From M0108 sp049654905 (lineage in GTDB: Bacteria > Pseudomonadota > Gammaproteobacteria > Chromatiales > Chromatiaceae): 17,211 nucleotides of DNA. Positions 7,405 through 15,757 of the stretch are shown piece after piece (position 1 is the stretch's first letter; each line of letters starts with the position of its first letter). Made by a program: the position numbers and the translations under genes. The notes below the pieces were generated by a model. The model worked only from the letters and a program-made list of their open reading frames with translations. It did no database searches and was not told the DNA's origin. Location: contig JBASIS010000147.1 in NCBI GenBank assembly GCA_049654905.1, positions 1 to 17,211 on the forward strand, given 5' to 3'.

Positions 7405-8311
7405 GGTGCGGGGCGCGCGTGATCTTGCGGAACTCTGGCGCGGGCTTCCGGCCGCGGGCTTGCGCTATGCCTTGCCGGCGACAGAACCCCCGCCAGACCT
7501 GGCTGTCCTGAGCGACGGGCTGCGGGCGCGCGCCTGGCGGGACCATTGCGCCGATCCGATGCCGGTTAGTTGTGTCGAGCGCGGTTGCGATTGTTCCCGT
7601 GCCAACCAGGGCGGGTGCCGGGCCGATATCCTCTTCCCCATGCGGCTGGGCGGGGGTGCGCTCACCTGGCGCATGGCGACTCTCTTTTTGCAGGGCTGGC
7701 CGACCACCCGGACCCTGCATCTCATCGCCTTGGGCGAAACCGCCTGCGAGGAACTGGAATGGGCGGCGCGCTGGCTGAGGCGGTGGCCCGCACTGGGCAC
7801 CCCGGAGCGGCTCCCGGTCGTCTGCTTTGGGGATCTGGAGCTGCGGGCCGCCAGCCGTTTCCGGCTGCGTCTGGTAACGCCCTGGGTGGTGGGCAAGGGG
7901 GAGCGCGGCCATGACCAGGGTCAGGCCCCGGATGCCCCGGCAGTGGCCCGGGAGCTGATGAAAAGCCTGCGGTCGCGGGCGCACAAATTCACCGCGCTTT
8001 GCGCTCGCGACAGCCTCTGGCAACGCCTTGGCGGGCATCTGGTTCACCATGTGGCGGATGCCCTGCTGCCGGTGGCCCTGGTGGTGGAGGCCGTGGCCAT
8101 CCAGCCGGTCATCTCCCCGCCGACGCGCAGCCGCTCCAACGGCCGGATGTTCCATGAGTTGGCCTGGCTGGGCGAGGTGCGGCTCAGTGCCGCCCCGGCG
8201 TTACTGCCCTGGCTGACCCTGCTGGCTCTGTGCGGCGGGGGCGAAAACGCGGACAAGGGCAAGGGCAGGGTGGAATTGCTGCCTTTGACGGACCCGATAC
8301 TGGATCGATAA
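7391..8311 (+). CDS. cas6: Cas6 CRISPR RNA endoribonuclease
   Basis: Predicted pre-crRNA processing RNase of 306 residues in the RAMP superfamily. The C-terminal half fits the Cas6 pattern: FRLRLVTPW, then SRSNGRMFHELAWLGEVRL, LLPWLTLLALCGGG and a glycine-rich KGKGRVEL loop. The N-terminal half has a cysteine cluster (C53, C61, C66, C68, C76) before ADILFP, like the Cys-rich segment of this Cas6 subfamily. It would cut each repeat at the foot of the CGTG/CACG stem. The catalytic histidine cannot be fixed by eye. The start at 7391 lies inside the end of the regulator gene with GAGGAT just upstream; longer in-frame starts would overlap the regulator much more. Eleven bases separate it from the next gene. 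Confidence 0.82.
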   Translation: MGTLEVRGARDLAELWRGLPAAGLRYALPATEPPPDLAVLSDGLRARAWRDHCADPMPVSCVERGCDCSRANQGGCRADILFPMRLGGGALTWRMATLFLQGWPTTRTLHLIALGETACEELEWAARWLRRWPALGTPERLPVVCFGDLELRAASRFRLRLVTPWVVGKGERGHDQGQAPDAPAVARELMKSLRSRAHKFTALCARDSLWQRLGGHLVHHVADALLPVALVVEAVAIQPVISPPTRSRSNGRMFHELAWLGEVRLSAAPALLPWLTLLALCGGGENADKGKGRVELLPLTDPILDR

Positions 8312-8315
8312 GGAG
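8311..8315 (+). promoter_or_regulatory. Shine-Dalgarno of the CARF-HEPN gene
   Basis: AGGAG lies 7 bases before the ATG at 8323 and fixes that start against an in-frame ATG at 8230 inside cas6. Confidence 0.75.
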
Positions 8316-8322
8316 AGATCTG

Positions 8323-10047
8323 ATGGCATGGTTGTGGTTAGTTTCGGTCGGCGTGACGGATGTGCAGTTTTCCGTCTGGAAGCAGGACGAGTTTGGGCAA
8401 TGGGACCAGCGGCGCCTGGGGACGGACCGTGGCGGCTGCCGGGCGGTGCATCGGGACTTGCTGGCGTTGCTGCGCCAGGACCTGATCACCTTTCCGGAGG
8501 AATTGCCGAGGGCGATCCCCCGGGAAGAATCCGGGGATCTGCGTCTGGAACTGGAGGAAGATCAGGGGAGTTTCCTGGTCAGTCTCAGGGCGCCCAAAAC
8601 CCAGCAGTCTGAGTATCGGATTTCCTGCCATGGGGATGAAATCCCCAACGACCGGGAGCCGCGCCTGTCGCTCTACTGCCCGAAGGTGGCGGAGCTGCTC
8701 CGGGTGGCCCGGGAAACCTTCGGGGATGATCCGGTGGCCGTGGCGGTGCTGAATACGCGACGCGACCCGTCCATGACCGAAAGCCCGAATGAACCGATCG
8801 CCTCGGGACCTCTTGTCGCCAGATATCTCGCCGAACGCCTCGGTCTGCGCTGGATGGACCAGGCGGGGGACATCCCCGGCGAACTGCAACCGGGGATCAG
8901 TACCTGGATCGATATCCTGATCGGTAACGAGGGCGTGGAGGATCCCAGCGCCCAAGAGGCGGTCGTCCGGCGAATCACCGCTCTTATCAACGCCTGGAAC
9001 CCGGATGGTATCAGGCAGGTGGCCATCACCACCTCGGGCGGGATCCCGCCCCTCAAGCCGATCATCGAACGGGTTCCGCCCATCCGTCTCGGCCAGGAGG
9101 CGGTCAGGCTGCTGGATCGGCCGGAACGTGGGCCGCCGGCCCTCACCGCGCTTGACTATACCGCCCGCGTGGCGGAGCGCGAAACCCTGCGCTTTTATTG
9201 CGCGGAGGCGTTGCGGCAGGGCGATTACGCCAGTGCCTATGGCCTGGCAAGCCGCTTCAGGGGTCAACCCTGGGCGCGGATGGTTCGGGATTGGTTCGGT
9301 CCCTTGCTGGAGTTACCGGGGGGACCATTGCAGATCAAAGGCCGAAATCTGGCGCCATTCGAACTCAGCGCTTGTCAGACTGAGATCGCTTTGTGCATGG
9401 GAAACGTCGCCGGGGCGCTGAGGCGACTGGCCCACTTCATCGAAGCCGCGACCTGGGCGGTCATCGACCAGAACGAGCGGTTGCGCGACCTTGGGTTGGA
9501 GCGTATCCCTGCCGAAGACTGCCTGGTTGGTTCTTTGCCGGCTGGTCATGAATTGTTGGATAAGTATAAGTATTTCCTCCTGGAAACGGATCTGGCGGAT
9601 GGTTTGCGACAGCGCGTTGTGAGGATCCTGGCCTGGCCCTCCTGGCTGGCATCGACCACGACCAAACCCGAGGCGGTGGAAAAGACCTTGAACGCTTTGA
9701 TCAAGGCATATAACCAAGAGGAATACTTAACGAACTCCCCCCTGCCCCGGACCGCGCCCCCCGGGCCAGCGGGTAGGGCATCGCCTCAGGACCCACGTTC
9801 TTCAGGCATGTCGCTGAGGATCTATCGGAATCAACTGACGCATGGCTGGCTAGGTCCCATCAACCTGAGTGACCTGGAACAGGTATTTCGGAATTCAGGG
9901 CTGTTAGCGAACATCAACGCCCCATTCGGTCAGAACTTTCTGCCTGCCAAGCCGGTGAAGGAATTGCTTACCGGGCTGGGCGCCGCGCATCTTGCTCCGA
10001 CCATGCGCAAAGAGTTGGACTCACTGCTCAATAAGGTTATCAACTGA
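8323..10047 (+). CDS. Csm6/Csx1-like CARF-HEPN ribonuclease
   Basis: Predicted cyclic-oligoadenylate-activated RNase of 574 residues. The N-terminal CARF region (1 to about 280) begins with WLWLVSVGVTD and has the ligand-loop strand VAITTSGGIPPLKP, with T237-S238-G239-G240 at the turn. A long helical region (about 300-480) follows. Near the C-terminus R502-NQLT-H507 is a canonical HEPN R-x4-H active site. Enzymes of this type dimerise and degrade RNA non-specifically when the CARF domain binds cA4 or cA6. It is longer than typical Csm6, and a Pro/Gly-rich loop (about 472-490) precedes the catalytic segment. Its stop overlaps the cas10 start by one base (TGATG). Whether it is closer to Csm6 or Csx1 cannot be settled by eye. 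Confidence 0.85.
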   Translation: MAWLWLVSVGVTDVQFSVWKQDEFGQWDQRRLGTDRGGCRAVHRDLLALLRQDLITFPEELPRAIPREESGDLRLELEEDQGSFLVSLRAPKTQQSEYRISCHGDEIPNDREPRLSLYCPKVAELLRVARETFGDDPVAVAVLNTRRDPSMTESPNEPIASGPLVARYLAERLGLRWMDQAGDIPGELQPGISTWIDILIGNEGVEDPSAQEAVVRRITALINAWNPDGIRQVAITTSGGIPPLKPIIERVPPIRLGQEAVRLLDRPERGPPALTALDYTARVAERETLRFYCAEALRQGDYASAYGLASRFRGQPWARMVRDWFGPLLELPGGPLQIKGRNLAPFELSACQTEIALCMGNVAGALRRLAHFIEAATWAVIDQNERLRDLGLERIPAEDCLVGSLPAGHELLDKYKYFLLETDLADGLRQRVVRILAWPSWLASTTTKPEAVEKTLNALIKAYNQEEYLTNSPLPRTAPPGPAGRASPQDPRSSGMSLRIYRNQLTHGWLGPINLSDLEQVFRNSGLLANINAPFGQNFLPAKPVKELLTGLGAAHLAPTMRKELDSLLNKVIN

Positions 10048-11735
10048 TGGCCATGACTATCCTCAACATCAGTCTGAAGCGCGTCCAGACCTTCATCTTC
10101 GATGTGCCGCGATTGAGGGCCATGCTGGGTGCCAATGCCCTGATCGGACAAGCGTTGCGTTATGAACTGCCGGGGCTGATGGGCGACAGGGGCTTGCCGC
10201 TGGAGTGGCCGGCGGGCATTGGCTACCAGGGACCGCCGGACCCCCTGGATGCAGCGGCGGACCCCGCGGATCGCGATGATCCGGCCGCCCTGTACCGCCG
10301 GGGCATCCTGGCCCGTGACGGTGGCCACTTCATCGCGGCCTTCGCTGATCGCGAGTCGGCCGAGGACTTTTTACCCCTGGCCGAGGAGAAGTTGGCGGCC
10401 TTGTTACCCGGGGTGCTGTTCGATGCGGAACTGACGGATGTTACCTCCGGTGCGCTTGACGCCACCCGGCCGGACAGGGACGAACGGCCGGTCGATAAAC
10501 CACGGGAGATCCAGCTGTTCGATCTGCCGGTCTTGCAGGTATGCACGGAAACGGGCCAGGAACCGGCATCGGAGGGGGTTGACGATATCGACGGCGACAA
10601 GCGTTATCGGGCGCGCTCCGTCACGCACCGATTGGAGTGGGGCAGGAAGTTTTACCTGGGCCGGGAAACTCGGGACATCATCAGCCTGATGCGGGATGCC
10701 CTCTATCCCCCCGACAAGGGTAAAAGGGCGGAGGATCTCGCCAAACTAGCCGCCGGTGGCTATCTTGCCTTGATCCATGCCGATGGCAACGGTATTGGCC
10801 AGCGCTACAAGGACTTTCAAACCGATCGCTCCCAAGGCGATAAAACGCCGGTAACCGAGGTTATTGATGTTCTTAAGGAAGCCCATGGCGAGGCCTTCTT
10901 CCACAGCATGCGCGTGGTGGTGCGGCGCGCCATTGTCGATGCCCTCGACAAGACCTTCACCGAGAGCTATGACGTCCGTCCTTACGAAGTCCTGATGCTG
11001 GGGGGCGATGACCTGCTGTTGGTCTGCCGTGCCGAACGGGCCCTGGACCTGGCCTGCAATTATGCCGCTGAGCTGGAGAAATACCTGCTCGCTGATGGCA
11101 AACCCCTGCATGTGGCGATCGGCGTGGCCATCGCGCAGGATGCCTATCCCCTGCACCGACTGCACGAACTGGCGGAAGCCCTGGCTGGCAGCGCCAAACG
11201 TCTGTACCGCTCCCTGCGGGATGATTCCGCGAAACATGGCCTTGCGCCAGAATCCGCCACTGACGACCAGGGCGGGCACTTGCAGGTCCTGGGCTCGGTC
11301 ATCGACTGGCAGGTGGTGACCCAGTCCTGGTTCGCCGGGGTCGCCAACGCCCGGCGCCAGAGCGAGCGCGTGACTTACGGAGTGGAGACCGGCACGGAGA
11401 CCCTGCTGCTGACCGGCCGGCCTTACCTGACGAGCGGCAATGAGGGGCTGACGGCTTTGCTCGCCGCGGCGCGGCACCTCGATGGTGGCGACAAGGCGGC
11501 TCGCTCGCCCCTACGCGCCCTGCGCGGCGCCTGCGAACAGGGCCGCCTGGCGGGGGAGATGGCCTTCGCCCGGCTGCCCGAGAACGTCAAGCAGCACCTG
11601 GGGTGGCGGTTGGGATCCAAGCCTACTTTGTGGGATGCCCGCGAGGTGGGTGGCCAGGTGTTCCATCTGACCCGCGCCCTGGACATCGTCGGTATTCGGG
11701 ATATCGCCCGCCTGGGGAGTAATCGCCATGACTGA
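10047..11735 (+). CDS. cas10: Cas10, HD-less, GGDD cyclase
   Basis: Large subunit and signalling enzyme of the type III effector, 562 residues. It opens directly with the first palm domain (ISLKRVQTFIF). There is no N-terminal HD nuclease, so it should not cut single-stranded DNA through that domain. The second palm carries the metal-binding D246 (HADGNGIG) and G319-G-D-D322, the site that makes cyclic oligoadenylate from ATP. The usual zinc-ribbon region before palm 2 shows one cysteine (VCTETGQEP) and no second Cys pair. The protein is short for Cas10, as expected without HD. It overlaps both neighbours (1 and 8 bases). An ATG at 10053 is an alternative start. Three CARF proteins in the locus are its likely readers. 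Confidence 0.95.
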   Translation: MAMTILNISLKRVQTFIFDVPRLRAMLGANALIGQALRYELPGLMGDRGLPLEWPAGIGYQGPPDPLDAAADPADRDDPAALYRRGILARDGGHFIAAFADRESAEDFLPLAEEKLAALLPGVLFDAELTDVTSGALDATRPDRDERPVDKPREIQLFDLPVLQVCTETGQEPASEGVDDIDGDKRYRARSVTHRLEWGRKFYLGRETRDIISLMRDALYPPDKGKRAEDLAKLAAGGYLALIHADGNGIGQRYKDFQTDRSQGDKTPVTEVIDVLKEAHGEAFFHSMRVVVRRAIVDALDKTFTESYDVRPYEVLMLGGDDLLLVCRAERALDLACNYAAELEKYLLADGKPLHVAIGVAIAQDAYPLHRLHELAEALAGSAKRLYRSLRDDSAKHGLAPESATDDQGGHLQVLGSVIDWQVVTQSWFAGVANARRQSERVTYGVETGTETLLLTGRPYLTSGNEGLTALLAAARHLDGGDKAARSPLRALRGACEQGRLAGEMAFARLPENVKQHLGWRLGSKPTLWDAREVGGQVFHLTRALDIVGIRDIARLGSNRHD

Positions 11736-13731
11736 TCACGACCAGGGACCCCTCTTCTATGGGCTTGAGGTCCTGACGCTTGAGGATTTGCACACGGGCG
11801 CCGGTACCGGCGGCGGCGACATCGACGCCTTGGTGACGCGGGACCGCCAGGGGCGGCCGGTGATTCGCGCCAGCCATTTCAAGGGCCTGCTGCGCGAGGC
11901 CGGCGAGGAGTTGAGCTACCATCAGGGGATGACGGCGGGGGAATTGAATGCCCTGCTCGGCATGCCCGGGTCGGGGCGGGGTGCCTTGCGCCTGACTTCT
12001 CTGCGGACGCAAGAACCCGGCGCGACCCTGGTCTGGGGCTCCTCCGCCCGGGTCCCAGGCGGACGCGCGCCCTTGGAGGACACCCTGCGCTTTGTCGAAC
12101 ACATCGCCGCCGGAACCCGGTTCGAGGCGACCCTGCGTCTGGCCGATCCGGGACTGGCGTCTGCGCTGGAGGCCCTGCTTGCCCGCATCGACCGGATGGG
12201 CTGCGGGCGAAATCGCGGCAGTGGCCTGGTTCGGGTGACATCGGACCGTCTGGCCCCGCCACCGGCGGTGCCAGTGGTTCCGGCGGGGGGGCTAACCCTG
12301 CGGCTGATCCTGCGCAATCTGGAGCCGCTGTGCCTGCCGACGACCGGCCATCCCGGGAGCTTGATCCGCAGCCATTCTTTCATCCGCGGCCAGACCCTGC
12401 GCGGCGCCGTCTTGGCTTGGGCCATCCAGAACGGCCGTCCGGCGCGGCCGGACCTTTGGGAGCGACTTTCGATTGGTGATGCACTGCCCTTGCCGGCTGA
12501 TCTGGCGCAGGCCGCCGAGGTATTGCCCATACCCTTGTCAATCCTGACTAAAAAGCCCGCTGGCGGCGATGCCACTCTACCCTGGTGGGCGGCGGGCTCG
12601 GCGGAGCCGGAGGCCTACGACAGTCTTTACCGGGATCGCGAGGACAAGGAGGAAAAGCCGAAACGCCCCGGCGCCTATGAGTACCTGTGTCGCGCCACGG
12701 TCAAGGGTTCCTGGCAGCGTTATGAACCGACCATGAAGGTGCGGTTGCGCAATGCGACGCCAAAACGGGGCAGCCTGGGTAAGGCCGAATTGTTCAGTCT
12801 GGAAGAGATCGCCGAGGCGACGCGTTTCCAGGCGGAGCTGCGCTTTGCGGACAGTGAGGCGCGGGAGGACTTTATCGGTTTGTTAGCTCCCTTGTTTGCC
12901 GGTCAGGACTGGCTGGCCGTGGGGCGCGGGGGCGCGCCGGTGGTCGTGGAAGGGATGGAGACTGCCCCTGAACCCGCTGGCGCGCCTCTGGCGGATGACT
13001 GGACCCTGACCCTCACCAGCGACCTGATCGTACGCGGCCCGGACCTGGGTTTTCTGGACACGCTTGATCTGGCGGCCTTATGTCGGCTGGCCGGGATGGA
13101 AGAGTCCGCCGCGGGCCAGTGGGTGATCAAAAAGGCGGTCACCGAGACGGACCGGCTGTACGGCTTCAATGCCGCCAGCGGATTGCAACGGGCCCCGGCA
13201 CTGGCCTTGCGTCGGGGCTCCTGCTGGCGGATCGCGGGTAGCGGAAGCGCGGCCCTGGCGACGGCGCTGATGGTCCGGGGGGTGCTGGGGGAGCGGACGC
13301 GGGAAGGACTGGGACGCTTTCGGATTGCCACCCAGGCCTTCGCTGGCTTCGACCAGGAGAGTGCCCCGTCATGCCCGCCGCGGAGCAACCGGGGGGAGCT
13401 GTTGCTGGCGCGTGCCGTGGCACTGACTAACCGGATCGGGGCCAACGGGCCCAGTTTGTCTCAGTTGCAATGGCTGCGGGGTCGGGCCCTGGCTGCCAAG
13501 GATGCCCGGCAAGTGAAAGAGGTGCTGCGGGAGATCAAGCAGGCGCCCAAACGCCGGCCGCATGGCGGTAAGCCTTGGGACGCTTTCCCGACCCGGGAAC
13601 TCGAGGAGCAACTGGCGCGATTGGCGGCCGAGAATCCGGACGAACCAGAGCGTGCCTTGGCGGAACAGCGGCTGCTGATCTCCAACCTGGTTCAATGGCA
13701 CGTCCCGCGCATGAAGGAGCAACGCCGATGA
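11728..13731 (+). CDS. cas7-5-11: Cas7-Cas5-Cas11 fusion of type III-D2
   Basis: Fused backbone subunit of 667 residues. The first part (about 8-175) is a Csm3-like Cas7: LHTGAGTGGGDID with D31 and D33 as candidate target-RNA cleaving residues, then the RAMP turn ASHFKGLLRE and the glycine loop G158-CGRNRGSG166. The second part (about 188-540) resembles Csx10, a Cas5-type RAMP (LRLILRNLEPLCL, SFIRGQTLRGAVL, GLGRFRI near 527-533). The last 115 residues (about 552-667) are predicted helical and fit a Cas11 small subunit. The same three-part architecture is known from type III-Dv. This assignment explains why no separate cas5 or cas11 gene is seen. The start overlaps cas10 by 8 bases. Confidence 0.85.
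   Translation: MTDHDQGPLFYGLEVLTLEDLHTGAGTGGGDIDALVTRDRQGRPVIRASHFKGLLREAGEELSYHQGMTAGELNALLGMPGSGRGALRLTSLRTQEPGATLVWGSSARVPGGRAPLEDTLRFVEHIAAGTRFEATLRLADPGLASALEALLARIDRMGCGRNRGSGLVRVTSDRLAPPPAVPVVPAGGLTLRLILRNLEPLCLPTTGHPGSLIRSHSFIRGQTLRGAVLAWAIQNGRPARPDLWERLSIGDALPLPADLAQAAEVLPIPLSILTKKPAGGDATLPWWAAGSAEPEAYDSLYRDREDKEEKPKRPGAYEYLCRATVKGSWQRYEPTMKVRLRNATPKRGSLGKAELFSLEEIAEATRFQAELRFADSEAREDFIGLLAPLFAGQDWLAVGRGGAPVVVEGMETAPEPAGAPLADDWTLTLTSDLIVRGPDLGFLDTLDLAALCRLAGMEESAAGQWVIKKAVTETDRLYGFNAASGLQRAPALALRRGSCWRIAGSGSAALATALMVRGVLGERTREGLGRFRIATQAFAGFDQESAPSCPPRSNRGELLLARAVALTNRIGANGPSLSQLQWLRGRALAAKDARQVKEVLREIKQAPKRRPHGGKPWDAFPTRELEEQLARLAAENPDEPERALAEQRLLISNLVQWHVPRMKEQRR
13714..13719 (+). 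promoter_or_regulatory. Shine-Dalgarno of cas7-2x
   Basis: AAGGAG lies 8 bases before the ATG at 13728. It decides that start over an in-frame ATG at 13575, which would overlap the previous gene by more than 150 bases. Confidence 0.75.
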
Positions 13732-15068
13732 GCACTGCCTACCGCACCCTCTTTTTGGGCACCCTGGTGCAGGAGTCCTTCCTGAGCGCCGGGGGTACCG
13801 ATGACCCCGACACCACCGTGGACAGCCCCTTTTGCCGGGACGGCCAAGGCCTGCCTACCCTGCGCGGTAGTGGTCTGGCCGGCGCCCTCATCGCCACCTT
13901 GCGACGGATCCGTCAGGCTCGGGGGATGTCGGTGCCACCGACCATCTCCGGCAGCGATAAGGGTCGCCAGCCTTCGGTATGGCGCTTTTTCAACAGTCAT
14001 CCGCTGAGCGAGCCGTACCCGGCCTATCGTCAGCATGTGGCGATCGATCATCGGACGGGTGCGGCGGCCTCCGGTGCCCTGTTCAACGTCGAGACCTTGC
14101 CCCCGGGTACCCGCTGGCCCTTCCTTCTGGAGGTGGACAGTTCCCGCGATCCGGAGGCGGCCAGCCTGGCTCGGGCGGCGCTGGCCCACTGGGCCGCTGG
14201 GCGTTGCCTCATTGGGCGGGATGTCGCGCGGGGACTTGGTTGGATGCATCTGGACGGCCTGCGCGCCTACCGGCTGACCAGCCCGGAGCACCCGAGCCTC
14301 TGGCCCAATGCCCGCCAGGCGGATGATTATCCGGCTTATATCGCGGAGACCTTTGAGGCGTTCGAGGACATCGCCCCCGCCAGCGACCCCTTGCCCGGCT
14401 GGATTGAGATCAGCGGTACGCTCATGGCCGGCGAACGCCAGGACGGATATGGCATCGACAGCCTGTCCATTGGCGGACATGCCAGCGAGGAACTGGCGGC
14501 TCTCTCGGCCTGGGACAGCCGCTTTCTGACTCCGGATGGCATGACGAAAGAGGGGGCTAAAAGCTTGTTCGACCCCGATTTTGCGGTGGTCACCTGGGAT
14601 CGTGGCGGCGAACGCCTGCCCTACATTCCAGGTTCCAGCTTGCGCGGTCCCTTGCGTCACGCCTTGGCGCGGATGCTACGGGAGTGCGATGGGCATCAAG
14701 AACTGGTGAATCCCCTGTTCGGTACGGTCGATACCGGTGCCAAGCTTTTGATCCGTGACGCCCTGCCCATCATGGATCCTGAAAACCCCCTGCAATTGGC
14801 CTGGCTGCAACATCACGCCGAGGATGAATTCACCGGGGGAGCCTATGAAAGCTCCAAGTTCGATCGTGTGGCGGTCATGCAGGGTCGTTTTGCCTGGAAG
14901 ATGGTGCTGGAAGACGTGACCAGGGCGGAAAGGCTGGTTCTATCCCGTTTGTTCGACCTGGCCCGCCAGGGCCAGATCGGTCTCGGGGGCGGTCAGTGGC
15001 GCGGCCACGGCTGGTTGAGGTGGGATAGCGCGGAGTGGGGCAAACTGCGGGAGGATGGCCATGACTGA
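13728..15068 (+). CDS. cas7-2x: Cas7-2x, tandem Cas7 RAMP protein
   Basis: Backbone subunit of 446 residues with two RAMP units. Unit one (1 to about 195): FLSAGGTDDPDTTVD with a candidate catalytic aspartate at D32, LPTLRGSGLAGAL as the RAMP turn, and RDVARGLGWMHLDGL as the glycine loop. Unit two (about 225-440): GWIEISGTL, SLFDPDFAVVTWD with further acidic candidates, LPYIPGSSLRGPLRHAL (P301 in the turn), and GQIGLGGGQWRGHGWL as the glycine loop. In type III-Dv the equivalent protein supplies two consecutive Cas7 positions on the crRNA. ATGA overlap with the previous gene and an 8-base overlap with csx19 indicate coupled translation. Confidence 0.87.
   Translation: MSTAYRTLFLGTLVQESFLSAGGTDDPDTTVDSPFCRDGQGLPTLRGSGLAGALIATLRRIRQARGMSVPPTISGSDKGRQPSVWRFFNSHPLSEPYPAYRQHVAIDHRTGAAASGALFNVETLPPGTRWPFLLEVDSSRDPEAASLARAALAHWAAGRCLIGRDVARGLGWMHLDGLRAYRLTSPEHPSLWPNARQADDYPAYIAETFEAFEDIAPASDPLPGWIEISGTLMAGERQDGYGIDSLSIGGHASEELAALSAWDSRFLTPDGMTKEGAKSLFDPDFAVVTWDRGGERLPYIPGSSLRGPLRHALARMLRECDGHQELVNPLFGTVDTGAKLLIRDALPIMDPENPLQLAWLQHHAEDEFTGGAYESSKFDRVAVMQGRFAWKMVLEDVTRAERLVLSRLFDLARQGQIGLGGGQWRGHGWLRWDSAEWGKLREDGHD
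15049..15054 (+). promoter_or_regulatory. Shine-Dalgarno of csx19
   Basis: GGGAGG ends 6 bases before the ATG at 15061. The ATG at 15055 follows it with no spacing, so 15061 is the better start. Confidence 0.65.
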
Positions 15069-15561
15069 TATTTCCTGTTTGCTCAGGCACAGCCGAGGCA
15101 AGTCGGAGTGCGGCGTTGGAGTCTTCCTCGCCAGCCAACTGGCGGCTGACAGGCCCCAATTGGTATGGGTTGATCCCGATCCCCTGGCGGTGGACTACCA
15201 CGGTGCCACCGGTCGCCGCTTCATGGCCCTCCCCTTGGTCGAGGGTGATCCTCCCGCCTGGATGTTGGAGGTTCCCTTAGCGGAGGCCCGCATCTTCTGG
15301 CAAGGCGCAGCCCTGCATGTCATCGCGGGCGAGGCGGGGGGCTGCCGCTGGACCAGGATCACGGAGTCCCGGGAGGACCACGACGGGGATGAGCGGGTCC
15401 AACGTGAAATCATTAGTGTGCTGAGCCTGCGCGACCAGGCGCGTTTTGGCTTCAAGGACGCGCAAGGGGTCGAGAATCTTCAGGCAATCATCTACAAGCG
15501 GCAAGGGCTTATCAGAGCCTGGCGGATAGCAATTAAATCTTGGGGACCAGTCGATGCATAA
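15061..15561 (+). CDS. csx19: Csx19-family type III-D subunit
   Basis: Small protein of 166 residues with no catalytic motif that I can see. The segment MLEVPLAEARIFWQGAAL recalls the Csx19 pattern of a leucine and E-A-R, then an aromatic and a short hydrophobic strand. Position between cas7-2x and the last RAMP gene is where csx19 stands in III-D2 loci. In type III-Dv complexes Csx19 is a structural subunit near the crRNA end. The C-terminal third (about 130-166) already shows lower G+C than the upstream genes. Sequence conservation in this family is low, so gene order carries much of the call. Confidence 0.7.
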   Translation: MTDISCLLRHSRGKSECGVGVFLASQLAADRPQLVWVDPDPLAVDYHGATGRRFMALPLVEGDPPAWMLEVPLAEARIFWQGAALHVIAGEAGGCRWTRITESREDHDGDERVQREIISVLSLRDQARFGFKDAQGVENLQAIIYKRQGLIRAWRIAIKSWGPVDA

Positions 15562-15757
15562 GGGCGTAATAGATAGGCTGGTAATAGACAGGGGTTTCGG
15601 CTTCATCATCAGTGAAGACGACTCACAGAAATATTTTTTTCATTACAGCAATGTCATGGCAGGAGCGTTTAATACCTTAAGACAAGATGACGAAGTCACG
15701 TTTAGTCTCGCGCCTAGTACTACTCAGCCTGGAAAAATGCAAGCTGTCGATGTCACA
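15554..15757 (+). other. Cold-shock domain coding segment
   Basis: This part of the last gene encodes the N-terminal OB-fold with both RNP motifs. It is marked separately because the domain normally forms a free-standing protein of about 70 residues, and here it is joined to a CRISPR backbone protein. Confidence 0.85.

Noticed and set aside
7301..8155. 284-codon reading frame on the - strand
   Set aside because: Opposite cas6; no recognisable protein sequence.
8338..9267. 309-codon reading frame on the - strand
   Set aside because: Opposite the CARF-HEPN gene; composition of a shadow frame.
13692..14660. 322-codon reading frame on the - strand
   Set aside because: Opposite cas7-2x, whose RAMP motifs are clear on the + strand.
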